Below are positions 49,107-60,825 of a DNA stretch of 64,000 bases, one piece after another. Location of the stretch: the NCBI GenBank assembly GCA_032622095.1, contig CP136069.1, positions 107,288,278 through 107,352,277 of the forward strand, written 5' to 3'. Every line of letters begins with the position of its first letter. Position 1 is the first letter of the stretch. A program made the translations under genes and the position numbers. The stretch is from Siphonodentalium dalli. Taxonomy: Eukaryota; Mollusca; Scaphopoda; Gadilida; Siphonodentaliidae. The notes beneath the pieces are model-generated. The model was not told the DNA's origin, made no database searches, and saw nothing but the letters and a program-made list of their open reading frames with translations.

Positions 49107-51247
49107 GTAACAAGACAGTCAATGACTGTGGGGTCGCTCACCAGACTGCAAAGACTGATAAGACTGGGACTGTGGAGACCAAAACAGTCAGCACTTTTCA
49201 TAATCACTTTAAAAGAAGTAGATTTAAACAGGATATGTGGCTAGAGAGACTGTAAGTATGTAGATTGGTGAAAATCCACCTTGAAATTGCCAACTGTACA
49301 CTACTGATCACCCCCCATTTAAAAACAAATCTGAATTGCAGTCAAGGAAGAACATTCCATTCTATATAAGCCAAATAGTTCTTGCAAAACATATTTTAAG
49401 AATTACTATGCAGTGAAATAGTTAAGTCTCTGGCTCTGCCCTTATTTGACTTTGTGATCCCATTTTCACAAATCTGATAAGGATAAGATTTAAGTTCCCC
49501 AGTTGAAGTTGGTGATATTCACCCATTGGGCACCTCATTTATGAATTTTATCTTCTGCAAGTTAGGGGATATAGAAACTTCCTAGAAGGGAAATTTAACT
49601 AACAACAATGTAAATTTGATACTGTAGATACTTCCCAGAAGATGAGGCCTAAGCAGAATGAGGTCTCCAGAAGGTGAATTTGGTTATGCTAGCCCGCTGT
49701 GTGGGATAGCATCACAAAAAGCGTGTATGTTCCTACATTGTGCATGCCTGGCCTCAAGCAACACAATGTATTATACAATCAAGCCTTGAAATAGTGTGAA
49801 AGTGTGTCTGTCATTTGCAGAATGAGGTCCCCAGAGGGTGAATTTAGTGATGCTATCCCGCACAGCGGGCTAGCATCACTAAATTCACCCTCTGGGGACC
49901 TCATTCTGCTAGGGCCCCCAACTGCTATGGCAGACCTAGGATAAGATTGAAGTTCCCCAGTTGAAGTTGGTGATGTTCACCCATTGGGCACCTCAATTAG
50001 GAATTTATCTTCTGCAAATTAGGGGATATAGAAACTTCCTAGAAGGGAAATGTAACTAACAACAATGTTAATTTGATACTATAGATACTTCCCAGAAGAT
50101 GAGGCCTAAGCAGAATGAGGTCTCCAGAGGGTGAATTTGGTGATGCTAGGCCGCTGTGTGGGATAGCATCACTAAATTCACCCTCTGGGGACCTCATTCT
50201 GCAAATGACATTAGTCCTGATATGAACAATACATGAGAGATTGGGAATTAATGACATCTAGCAAATCTGCAGGAATGTTTATAAACATATCAAGATTGAC
50301 ATGATTGTGTCGGCATACCCAGCATATATACAGTTACAGCCAAAGTAAATGCTTCTTATTAATGATTCTGTCAAGAATTTGAGTAAATTTTATTTTTGAG
50401 ACCAGGCCAGGGTGGCAGAAGCAGTGCACTTGAATGAAGGGCCAGGGGCCACAACCTACAGAAATGTAATGGCATTAGTTTTTCAATTATCAAAAAATGT
50501 TAAACAATATATATATATATTAAATTGACCATGGAGTTAAATACACTTTTTTTTTTTTTTTTTTTATAAATATTCTAATAAAAAAAAACAATTCCACAGT
50601 TTTTTTAAATATTCTTTTATTTTTTAATATATCATTTCTTTTCTATTCTTTTCTTTTTTGGTTAAAGAGTTTAATCTGAATTTTTTTTTCTGAGTTATGT
50701 CCCTGGCCCCACCCACATTTGACCCAGTGACCTCATTTGAACAAATCTGAACCCCAGTCAACCAATGATCCTTCATACCAAATATGAACCCATTTGGCCT
50801 GATGGTATTCGAGAAGAAGATGTTTAAAAGAATTACTATGGAGGGAAAGAGTTATGGCCCTGGTTTCTCAACTAATCAACCTGGTGACCTCATTTGAACA
50901 AATCTGGATGTGAGTCACCTAGGGAACATCCACACCAAATATGAACCCATTAGGCCTTATGGTTCTGGAAAAGAAGTCGTTATAAGAATTACTATGAAGG
51001 AATAGAGTTGTGGCCCTGCTTTCGCAACTATTTGACCCAGTGACCTCATTTGAACAAATCTGAATGAGAGTCACCTAGGGAACATCCACACCAAATATGA
51101 ACCAATTCGGTCCAATGGAACTTTAGAAGAAGATGTTCAAAGAATTGTTGACGGACGGATGGACGGATGGACGGAAGGACGGATGGACGGACGAGGAGTG
51201 ATGACTATAGCTCCACTGGAGACTTCGTCTCAGGTGAGCTAAAAACT
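49107..51247 (+). mobile_element. Family C element, head to tail (C2)
   Basis: Head AACAAGACAGTCAATGACTG, then TGGGGTCGCTCACC. The body has two copies of a ~430-bp unit (AGTTCCCCAGTTGAAGTTGG... with an internal hairpin), then TGACCTCATTTGAACAAATC repeats, a GGACGGATGGACGGATGGAC tract and the tail hairpin AGCTCCACTGGAGACTTCG / TCTCAGGTGAGCT, ending AAAAAC. The GCTCACC of the head and GGTGAGC of the tail are inverted copies. Confidence 0.8.
49818..49908. repeat. Near-perfect hairpin inside C2
   Basis: CAGAATGAGGTCCCCAGAGG...ATGCTATCCCGC pairs with GCGGGCTAGCAT...CTCTGGGGACCTCATTCTG, about 43 bp per arm with a tiny loop. Related hairpins are at 50111-50201, 54808-54872 (centre lost), 55231-55321 and 55575-55662. 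Confidence 0.85.
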
Positions 51248-52189
51248 AAAGAGCGCAGTCACCTGCGAAAATATGAATGGAAATTTCTATACAAATCTCC
51301 AGTGCAGAGGTTATACGCAAAGTCATATTTAACTGACAAGTGTACAAGTGCATAATATGGGCTACTGTAAATAATACTGTAAATAAATAAAAATTATTGA
51401 ATTAGGCTATATACACTTTTATAAATTAGAAAAATAGACCAACATATTATGGAACTTAAGCCAGATAAATACGTATTATTTTCAATACTGCATTATTAAG
51501 TCATACCCAACTATATTTGCAACTGTAACGTTTACTCCGGCGATTTGCATTGAAAGACATGTCCATTCAAATTAATCCGACCAATTTTTCTGGACATGTT
51601 GTGTGAAGTCAACTGCCAAAATTAATGTGACCTTCAATTAATAATTCCGTCAGAAACGGCATGGGTAGAAATTGAGTACAAATCTCAGTATAAGCAGGTC
51701 ATTCACTGACGCACTTGGGTAACTTTGACAAGCCAATACAGATTACCAATGTGGTCAGTTGATGACCTATATCATATATATTTATATCATTAAGAGGAGG
51801 TAAACCTATTATATGCCAATTTATAGTAGTAATCTTACGAACATTGCCACAAAAAAGTTAATAAAACCCCTGGTTGGGAACTTGTTAATCGCCGTTATTT
51901 TTGCGCGCATCTGTATGTATCTCTCAAATGCCAGGTGCACGCGAATTATGTCAGCATTATTCAGAAATTGGGTACGAGGACTGTGTAGCACTGGCAATCG
52001 ACATGGTTTGCTACATCGTATACCGTTGTTTGAGTGAACATGATTGTATGTCACTTTCTCTGCATTATTCCCTTTCAAGTTTAATCAAAAGTCCATTGGC
52101 ACGATGCCCCGGCTTTGTCTTTATAGTAACTATTGAAAAGATTTGAACATACATTCAAGAATGGTGGCCAACAATATCGAAATTAAGCA
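51248..52189. other. Unrecognised stretch in UBR5 intron
   Basis: No gene recognised. Overlapping short frames at 51.8-52.1 kb on both strands have no known motif. Confidence 0.4.
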
Positions 52190-52535
52190 GATTCGCATTT
52201 TACCGGATTATAAAGTCGAATATGAATGAGAGAATTACCTATATCCCTTGATGATAATAGAGCAGTTCACAATAATTTAACTTTCCGCACTAGAAACCAC
52301 AAACTCCCAAGAGAATTCGGTGCTTGGACGAATACGGAATGATTATTTGGACAGAATCTGCACTCTGTAATCTCCAAATCGGCGATGAATACCACATGGT
52401 ACTGAATTGTAGGGAACTTAGCAAACTAAGAATAAAATATCTAATACCCTACTTCTATCAGAGACCAAACACTTATAAATTAGCCGCTCTATTTAACTCC
52501 CGAAATCATAAGACAGTTAAAAACTTGTAAGTATT
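52190..52535 (+). pseudogene. LINE retrotransposon ORF2 3' end, remnant
   Basis: In shifting frames: FRTRNHKLPREFGAW, then RIRNDYLDRICTL, then CNLQIGDEYHMVLNCRELSK and KLAALFNSRN. This is the same HKLP...C..C...GDE.H...C ending as the remnant at 47.8-48.4 kb, on the opposite strand. At least one frameshift and a stop. The single frame starting at 52324 is only a piece of it. Confidence 0.75.
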
Positions 52536-52639
52536 TTATTATATTTATGAAGCATAGATGAAGGAAGGATTTTTAGTCTATGCTATTACAGCGAGTCATC
52601 CCGGCCAGACATGGAACGTTACACGATTCGTTGTGACTT

Positions 52640-52665
52640 TCATGACGTCAGCCAATAGAATGTTC
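52640..52665 (+). promoter_or_regulatory. CRE followed by CCAAT box
   Basis: TGACGTCAGCCAATAG contains a perfect CREB/ATF site joined to a CCAAT box, a common promoter pair. A second TGACGTC lies near 52678. No downstream gene is recognised. Confidence 0.25.
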
Positions 52666-53488
52666 GCATCATGTGAGTGACGTCTAATGACCACCCACAT
52701 TACGCCCTGACTCGGTGATTGACAGCTAGTTTTGTGCACGTCAACCGAGTAGACCCGGTTTGACCGACTCATGTAGCCGAGTTGTCCATAAAATGTTCGG
52801 GGGCGAAAAATACCTTACCACGCACAAACGCTCTTTATTTTTCATTGTGAAGAAAATTCTGGCCGGCAGTAATTCCAAAAGGAGGCCCACATGGGCGGAT
52901 GTAGTCAATGTAATTTGAAACCAAATAATAGTTTAAATTAGTGTAATTTTGTTTTTATTTAAACAAGAAAAAAAAGTACATCACAATAAAAAATATTTAA
53001 ACATGAACAAACAGTTCAAAGGATGGCGGATGTGACAACAAGTCATAATCCTAGCTTATTTCATAATCAGTCTTAAATGACAGGCTCTTAAAATTTAATG
53101 GAAGACTGGTGAGTCAATTCTCAAATATGAAGCGATCATTTGTGCATAGGCATTCAAATGCTTACTTCTGAAATAGACACGTGCTACCAATTCTGTAGGG
53201 AGCTTGTTGGGCGGCCGAACGGCAAGTATACCGCGGCCGGACGGCAAGTATAGGCCTAGACAACGGCCGAACAGCAATTAAACCGCGGACCAACTGCAGT
53301 TAGCCGGTGTGGCCGCGATGTTGTTGCAGTTCGGCCGCGGTGGAAACACAAACTGCACCGCGGTTAAGTGGACACTTGTTTTGTCCAGCACGGTAGCTAA
53401 TTGCTTGTTATGGAAATCCCTCATTTAGGTGAGAAGCACCCCAGTATATTGGGTATATAAAACGATAATAGTAAAACTATTCTGATAC
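52666..53488. other. Unrecognised stretch with GC-rich island
   Basis: 53205-53360 is unusually GC-rich for this window, with repeats of GGCCGAACGGCAAGTAT and ACCGCGG. No gene recognised. Confidence 0.45.
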
Positions 53489-56400
53489 AAGACAGTCAAT
53501 GACTGTGGGGTCGCTCACCAGACTGCAAAGACTGATAAGACTGGGACTCTGGAGACCAAAACTGTCAGCACTTTTCATAATCACTTTAAAAGAAGTAGAT
53601 TTAAACAGGATATGTGGCTAGAGAGACTTCAAGTATGTAGCTTGGTAAAAATCCACCTTGAAATTGCCAACTGTACAGTACTGATCACCCCCCTCCTCCA
53701 GCTCAACAAGTCCCCTCCCGACCGGGATCCAGACTCCCAAGTCTTAGGTTGGAATTTCACAACCGACACCTCAAACTTTCTCAATTGTTGGAAATTTCCA
53801 ATCTCACAAGCGCCTTTTTCTAAAACCATTTAAACATGTTTGAAGCCCAATTATCCATGGACCCAAAACACAATACATGTATGTCAGACCAATCAGTCAG
53901 GTGGTTCCAAGGTAGATGTTTTAATGAATTTGGTATTTCGATGATTTTATTAGACACAAAAGTGTTTACTCCCCATAGCCTGCCATTTCTTGACAGGTTG
54001 ACCTCATTTAAACAAATCTGAATCTCAGTCACTAAAGGATCCTCCTGATTCCTCCATACTATATGTAAGCTAAATAGTCCAAACTCTCTTGAGAAGACAT
54101 TTTAAGAATTACTATAGAGACATATAGTTATGTCCCTGGTCCCACCCTATTTAACCTGGTGACCCCATCTGAATAAATTTGAATCCCAGACACCAAAGAC
54201 CCCTTCATATATATCATAAATATCAGTCAAATAGACCTGATGGTCCTTGTGAAGGAAGCATATTAAGAGGGAAACTGTCCTTCGCTTGGCCCCTATTTGA
54301 CCAGGTGACCCCATTAAAGAAATCTGAATTGCAGTCAAGGAAGAACATTCCATTCTATATAAGCCAACTAGTTCTTGCAAACATATTTTAAGAATTACTA
54401 TGTAGTGAAATAGTTAAGTCTCTTGCTCTGCCCTTATTTGACTTTGTGATCCCATTTTCACAAATCTGATAAGGATACAAATTAAGTTCCCCAGTTGAAG
54501 TTGGTGATATTCACCCATTGGGCACCTCATTTATGAATTTTATCTTCTGCAAATTAGGGGATATAGAAACTTCCTAGAAGGGAAATTTAACTAACAACAA
54601 TGTAAATTTGATACTATAGATACTTCCCAGAAGATGAGGCCTAAGCAGAATGAGGTCACCAGAGGGTGAATTTGGTGATGCTAGCCTGCTGTGCGGGATA
54701 GCATCATAAAAGCGTGTCTGTTCCTACATTGTGCATGCCTGGCCTCAAGCAACACAATGTATTATACAACAAGCCTTGAAATAGTGTGATAGTGTGTCTG
54801 TCATTTGCAGAATGAGGTCCCCAGAGGGTGAATTTAGTGACGCAAAATTCACCTTCTGGGGACCTCATTCTGATAAGGCCCTCAACTGCTATGGAATACC
54901 TAGAATAAAATTGAATTTCCCCAGTTAAAGTTGGTGATGTTCACTCATTGGGCCCCTCAATTATGAATTTTATCTTCTGCAAATTAGGGGATATAGAATG
55001 TTCCTAGAAGGGAATTTAACTAACAACAATGTAAATTTGATACTATAGATACTTCCCAGAAGATGAGGCCTAAGCAGAATAAGGTCTCCAAATGGTGAAT
55101 TTGGTGATGCCAGCCCGCTGTGTGGGATAGCATCACTAAAAGCATGTCTGTTCCTACATTGTGCATGTCTGGCCTCAAGCAACACACTGTATTATACAAT
55201 CAAGCCTTGAGATAGTCTGTCTGTTATTTGCAGAATGAGGTCCCCAGAGGGTGAATTTAGTGACGCTATCCTGCACAGCGGGCTAGTATCACTAAATTCA
55301 ACCTCTGGGGACCTCATTCTGATAAGGCCCTCAACTGCTATGGAAGACCTAGAATAAGATTGAAGTTCCCCAGTTGAAATTGGTGATGTTCACCCATTGG
55401 GCACCTCAATCATGAATTTTATCTTCTGCAAATTAAGGGATACAGAAACTTCCTAGAAAGGAAATTTAACTAACAACAATGTAAATTTGATACTATAGAT
55501 ACTTCCCAGAAGATGAGGCCTAAGCAGAATGAGATCTTGATACTCTAGATACTTCCCAGAAGATGAGGCCTAAGCAGTATAAGGTTCTCAGAGGGTGTAT
55601 TTGGTTATGCTAGCCTGCTGTGTGGAGCAACATGAATTCACCCTCTGGGAACCTCATTCTACAAATGCCAGACACTCTTGGAGAAAATGAAATTAATCTG
55701 ATTTTAATGACCACTGAGTGATAATGTAAACAACAAGGGTGCTTCATTGATAACACCATTAATCTCATTTAAATTATGAATGACATGAATACACTCCCTG
55801 GGGACTCTGCCTATAGCTACAGAATACTTTATTTACCTGTGAGTTAGGAGGTGAGATAGGGTGGAATGCTGTTGGTTGGGGGCAGGGTGGGGTTCTGGGT
55901 CATGTGGGGGGGGGGGGGGGTGATATATATTTTTTATATGTTAAATTGATTAAGGAGTTCCTGAATTTTTTATTATTTTTTGGGGAATTATGGCCCTGGC
56001 TCCACCCCTATTTGACCCAGTGACCCCATTTGAACAAATCTGAACCCCAGTCATTCAATGACCCCACATACCAAATATAAACTAAATCGGCATAATGGTT
56101 CTTGACAAGAAGTCGTTATAAGAATTACCAAGGAGGAATATAGTTATGGCCCTGGTTTCGCAACTGTTTGACACAGTGACCTCATTTGAACAAATCTGAA
56201 TGACAGTCACCTAGGGAACATCCACACCAAATATGATCAAAATGCAAAAATGTAATTTTTTGGTTTTTAGAGTTATGTCCCTGGCTCTGCCCCTAATTGA
56301 CCCAGTGACCCAAATCTGAACCCCAGTCACCCAAGGTCTCTCTGTACCAAATATAAGCTAAATCGCCCAAATATTTTTTTAGAAGAAGTCATTGTAAGAA

Positions 56401-56808
56401 TTACTATGAGTTATGGCCCTGGTTTCTCAACTAATTGACCGGGTGACCTCATTTGAACAAATCTGAACACCAGTCACCCAAGGACCCTCCATACCAAATA
56501 TTAGCTAAATCGGCACAATGGTTATGGACAAGAAGTCGTTGTAAGAATTACTGTGGAGGAATAGAGTTATGGCCCTGGTTTCACAACTATTTGACCCAGT
56601 GACCTCATTTGAACAAATCTGAATGAGAGTCACCTAGGGAACATCCACACCAAATATGAACCAATTCGGTATGATGGTTTCAGAGGAGAAGATGTTTTTA
56701 AAAAAGTTGACGGACGGACGGACGGACGGACGGATAGACGGACGCACGACGGACGAGGAGTGATGACTATAGCTCCACCGGAGACTTCGTCTCAGGTGAG
56801 CTAAAAAC
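53489..56808 (+). mobile_element. Family C element, longest copy (C3)
   Basis: The head is almost identical to C2 for about 200 bp (ACAAGACAGTCAATGACTGT, then GGGGTCGCTCACCAGACTGC). Then come three copies of the ~430-bp hairpin unit, repeats of GACCTCATTTGAACAAATC, a (GACG)n tract at about 56708-56735 and the tail hairpin AGCTCCACCGGAGACTTCG / TCTCAGGTGAGCT with AAAAAC. A G run lies at about 55907-55920. It has no protein-coding content. Confidence 0.8.
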
Positions 56809-56939
56809 TATCGTAATGATATAAGAGTTTATAAAACTGTGGATACAGTGTATTGAATGATCATATTAAAATATAGCACGTTTGTTTGTTGATTCAAGCA
56901 ATTATATTTACAGTGCTGATTAACAATCCCTTTAATGCC

Positions 56940-57247
56940 TTGTGTGTCAGGTGCGCGGAAATCTCATTTCATAATTTTCAAAGTTTTCGGAAAATTACTT
57001 TCCGCAAAGTCCGTAACTTCGACTTTGCGGAATGTTTGCAGAAATCTTTATTTAACATTTCGTTAATTTTTGCGGAAAACTCATGGCGTTTGCGGAAATC
57101 TTTATATAACGTTTCGGTAATTTTGAGGAAAACTCATGGCGTTTTTCGGAACATTTGCGGAAAAATTCAGACGATAGCGTTGCGGAAATATCGATGTTAC
57201 GGAAAATATTTGCAGATTCCGCAAAGACTTTTGAGACGCTCTCTAAC
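56940..57247 (-). repeat. GCGGAA-rich repeat block 2, inverted relative to block 1
   Basis: GCGTTTGCGGAAATCTTTAT occurs in variants. The right end, TCCGCAAAGACTTTTGAGACGCTC, is the reverse complement of the left end of the 47089 block. Confidence 0.6.
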
Positions 57248-57788
57248 ATGAAAATGCCTCAATCTGGTGAAAGTGGTTTCATGGAAAACACTATTATAAT
57301 GAGTGCTGTCTGTTAAAGGACACAGATTTAAATGCCGTATTATAATTTTCTGAGAAAATGCAAAAGCTTTCCCATTCGGAAGGTGGTTGGTGATTTTTAT
57401 AATGCTCATTCCAGGACACATGACAACTGTTCTAGACCTTTAATATTCATGAAGACAGGAAAGTTGTATTCACGTTACGTGCATGTTGACATGTTGTTTA
57501 TTAATAATGGCTTGTCTTCTTTTGAGGTTTTGTGACCACTGGAGTGAAAAAAGGGTGAATATTTGAAAAAGTGTACAATTTGATGTTACGACCATTGGTT
57601 CTACAATTACAGAAGTGTGTGCGACAGGAGAAAACCAAATAATAACTTTTTCTAGGTGCCATATTCAGGACGATATTCAGGCAAAAAACTGAACCCAAGT
57701 CTGAGCTGTTGGATTTTTACAGAGCCAACATGAGTCCATGTCATGAAATTTCTGAATGTTACTTTTCTACAGTGAACAGTATATAGAC
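57248..57788. other. Unrecognised stretch in UBR5 intron
   Basis: No gene recognised. Confidence 0.4.
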
Positions 57789-58783
57789 CAGGGTTGTCAA
57801 TAGGTACTGGTACTGGTAATCAGGAATTAAATCGGTACCGGTTCTGATGTCGAGTACCGATGGTGCTCGGTGTATGATTGTTGATTTCAATTAATATACC
57901 TCTTAACGAATGTAAAGGGTTCATTAAGCAGCTCAACATAAGGCCCAACCCAACTGCAATGGGTTAACGTGATATCGTCAGCACATTCAAACATCAAAGG
58001 CACAGTTGTCTTTTACCTTTTACGAATTACGATGGCGTCCAGGAAATCGAGTCACCTCGGGGATTATTTTATCCGACACAAAAATGACTCGCAGAAAGCC
58101 ATAGGGAATGAAAAAACATTTGTCGACAAAACACAAAATATCAGTGGTTTCGGAAGTTCAGACAAGTGGTCAAGGTTCGACTCCAAAATTTACGCAGATG
58201 CCATTGACCCCATTTATCCAAACTAAAAGGTAAAGTTTACCGGAACTTTTAGGAAAACTAGCCGCTGTAGACAGAATTTGGGTGACATCATTTATGAAAT
58301 TACATAATTTACAAGTTACAACATGCGAGTAATAGGGCGGCATTATGAATTTATGGCCGTTTAGTTAGTTCTCTAATTAATTACCACACAAATAATATGG
58401 TGTACGTACCGTGTGACCGTCACTACTATGTATCCATACAATATGATACAAGCCTACAATGTTAGCCGGCCCAGTAGTCAAACATACATGTCTACATTCG
58501 TTCCACTCTGTATTCCATCTTTTTAAAAATCCTCCCTTTGCGACTTGCCGAAAACCGCCACAGACAGCAACTTAATTGTAAATGTCGTTGCGATTTTTAT
58601 TTTCGTTGTTTGACTAAACCTCGAACTTGACGAATAATTGATGATGGAACCCACGAAACCAAAGTTATTTGCAGTATAAAAGACCACTCAATGAGTACCG
58701 ATACCGACGCAGTTTGCGGTACTGAACATCAGTACGGAACCGGTACCGAAAGTTGTGGTACCATTGGTACTTTGACAACCCTG
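57789..58783 (+). mobile_element. hAT-like element with BED-finger remnant, 995 bp
   Basis: CAGGGTTGTCAA and TTGACAACCCTG are perfect 12-bp inverted ends with GGTACC-rich sequence beneath. The flanks do not show an 8-bp duplication, so it may be old. From ATG 58031 a frame reads MASRKSSHLGDYFIRHKNDS, then QKAIGNEKTFVDK, and stops at 58224. This lines up with a hAT BED finger start (S.VWDYF...ND..KAICNEC), but the key Trp and Cys are replaced by Gly and Lys, so the finger is dead. Confidence 0.6.
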
Positions 58784-59342
58784 CATCAGAGATGCAGGGA
58801 CTAGTCTTGATGGCTACATCATCAATGCTTTGATCGGAAATTTTGACAAAATATATTTCTGCACATCTTATGTTCAGACAAAAATAGGGTCACATCCCTG
58901 ATACCCACTTCAAAAAGAAAAACAATCAGGCATGAGATTGATACTTAGAAATCAGTTGACACCTTATTTTAATAGTGGCATGTGAACCTTAGCGTACTTG
59001 ACTTGCAATATCAAGACATGAAAATGTCATGCGTTTGAATATGATTTGCCTTCGATAAGAGACAGTGCTGAGATTGTCGATGGAACTCACCCATTAAACG
59101 GAATAACTGCTTGGGGCAAAGCTGGCTTGCATGTCAGTTCAAATATGTGTATATAATAAATGGATCAATAATTATTATTTTTAGTTAATGTGGATGAACA
59201 GTCAAAAGTGATGGCTTTCCATCTGGTTGACTAAACACATACCGGTAGCTAATGGTAGTCATCATTTCACCTGCCAAATCATCATTGACACAAGGCCCAA
59301 ATTTTCAAAGAAAAAGAAATTCAACACAGTTTAAATGCTTAC

Positions 59343-59487
59343 CACTTTCGTCATTGAATGAAGTGTAGCCTATCAATGTTTGGACATCAATGTCACCTAC
59401 TCCATTAAGTAGTAACCTGAAGTCCTCTGCTGTTAAGCCATCCAGCGAATTTGAAGGAATCACATCAAATACACCTTTTTTCAAATT
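59343..59487 (-). CDS. UBR5: UBR5 internal exon (HECT domain, [12 protein letters not shown] segment)
   Basis: This 145-nt minus-strand exon has an acceptor CTCTTTTGTAG at 59488 and a donor AGTG|GTAAGC at 59342. It codes for 48 residues plus the first base of a split Gly codon. It starts [18 protein letters not shown], contains [18 protein letters not shown] and ends TSFNDESG. This is the HECT stretch with the usual Lta.dl..Ll.G...idv pattern, and I recall the closest match as UBR5. Phase 1 at its end fits phase 1 at the start of the next exon, giving NDESGENGEK across the junction. The head of a family-A repeat begins only about 26 bp upstream of the acceptor. Earlier exons are not in the window. 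Confidence 0.94.
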
Positions 59488-59512
59488 CTACAAAAGAGAT
59501 GAAGTAAAAATT

Positions 59513-59610
59513 GAAGTGTCAATGACACTGTAGCTTAACATGGGAAGTAGTTCTTTTTTTGCTGAGCAATAAATAGAATGATAAAGAAGGAAAGTAAACT
59601 AGAGGTCGCC
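59513..59610 (+). mobile_element. Family A head fragment beside a UBR5 splice acceptor (A5)
   Basis: GAAGTGTCAATGACACTGTA, then GCTTAACATGGGAAG and GAATGATAAAGAAGGAAAGT, matches the heads at 12.7 and 60.8 kb. It is cut off at a CTAGAGGTCGCCCC segment. Confidence 0.7.
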
Positions 59611-59623
59611 CCGAAGATCCATA

Positions 59624-60060
59624 CTCTCGGGCTCCAACTAAAAGTGCAGGCCCAAATAATAGTGCAGGCAGCTGGGGGGGGGGGGGGGGGGGGGGTGGGG
59701 GGGGGGCGGGGGGTGGGAAGGGGAAATTCCATTGAATGTTAATAAAAAGTGAAGACCCAAATAATAGTGCAGGGGGAAATATGAGAAAAACATCAACATA
59801 CATGTAACTATGATTAAATTATTTTTATAGTCAGTAAAGTATAGGTGTCATGTCATGTGGTGTTTTATTTAATATTTAAATGTTCACAGGTATGCCATTT
59901 ACTTGAATATTTTTTAATACATGCATAAAGTTATAGGCTCACCATTTTGATATCAGAATCATATAGAAATATTGAGTTTGTGCTGATTTAAATTTACAAT
60001 GCCTCAAAATTAATAAATGTGCAGACCCAAATAAGCACTGTGCAGGGGGGATATTTCACA
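59624..60060. mobile_element. Truncated MITE of the 32.4-kb TA family, with G runs
   Basis: It starts TA|CTCTCGGGCTCCAACTAAA and contains GTGCAGGCCCAAATAATAGT and GTGCAGACCCAAATAAGCAC, the complement of the 32.4-kb subterminal motif. G runs lie at 59674-59695 and after. The right inverted end is lost where family D begins. Confidence 0.65.
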
Positions 60061-60061
60061 A

Positions 60062-60610
60062 GAAAACTAGAGATGGGCCTGTCCCAGATGGGACTGAGGT
60101 ATACCCCCCGTATTCAACATGTTATTAGAATGTAGTAGCTCGGCAAAATTATGCATGTTGCGAAAATGTTCTAAGTAAAAAAAAGAGGAATAACTTAACA
60201 AAAAAAAGTCGGAAAGACGTCATAATCGCAGGTGCACAGGTTCCCATTGTACTATATATCAATGCCAAGATTAAAAAACATTGACCTAAAAATGTAGGAA
60301 TAAATGCTGGGACAAAAATATGCATGTTGCAAACAAATTCTAAGTAAAAAAAATGGGGATAACTCCACCAAAAAATGTCGGACAGAGGTCATAATCACAG
60401 GTGCACAGGTTCCCATGGTACTAAATATCTGTGCCAAGTTTTTAAAAAATTGACAAAAAAATGTAGGAATAAAAGCTCGGACAAAATTATGCATGTTGCA
60501 AAAAACTTTCTAAGTCGAAAAAGGGGGGATAACGCCACCAAAAAAAGTCCGCCATACGTCATAATCGCAGGTGCACATGTTCCCATGGTGATTGATGTCT
60601 GTGTCTTATT
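60062..60610 (+). mobile_element. Family D element, head and body (D4)
   Basis: Head ACTAGAGATGGGCCTGTCCC, then AGATGGGACTGAGGTATACC and a C run. Body units of about 150 bp have ATAATCGCAGGTGCACAGG, TTCCCATGGTACTAAATATC and GGACAAAATTATGCATGTTG. No tail. Confidence 0.7.
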
Positions 60611-60711
60611 AACTCTGTTCTGCAAGGTCACAATGGCAAAGTATGTGACATCCGACAACTTGAACTTGGTATTTATATTGAGAAACGTGTCAATTAATTA
60701 GTTGACTTATT

Positions 60712-60800
60712 TTAACAAGACAGTCAATGACTGTGGGGGTCGTTCACCAGACTGAAAAGACGGAGAAGAGTACATTAGACAGTACGTTGTTATAACGTGG
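60712..60800 (+). mobile_element. Family C head fragment (C5)
   Basis: AACAAGACAGTCAATGACTG, then GGGGGTCGTTCACCAGACTG. Body and tail absent; a family A element follows. Confidence 0.6.
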
Positions 60801-60825
60801 TTAGTTTTTCCAACAAAAAAATAAT

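Noticed and set aside
52324..52530. A stand-alone gene at this frame
   Set aside because: It is the middle of a frameshifted LINE C-terminus.
57789..58783. 8-bp target duplication for the hAT-like element
   Set aside because: The flanks ATATAGAC and CATCAGAG do not match, so only the inverted ends and BED-like frame support the call.
18041..59487. UBR5 exons as a processed pseudogene
   Set aside because: Introns, splice sites, phases and catalytic residues are all intact.
59519..59803. Pro-rich minus-strand frame
   Set aside because: It is produced by the G runs in a truncated MITE, next to a real UBR5 exon.
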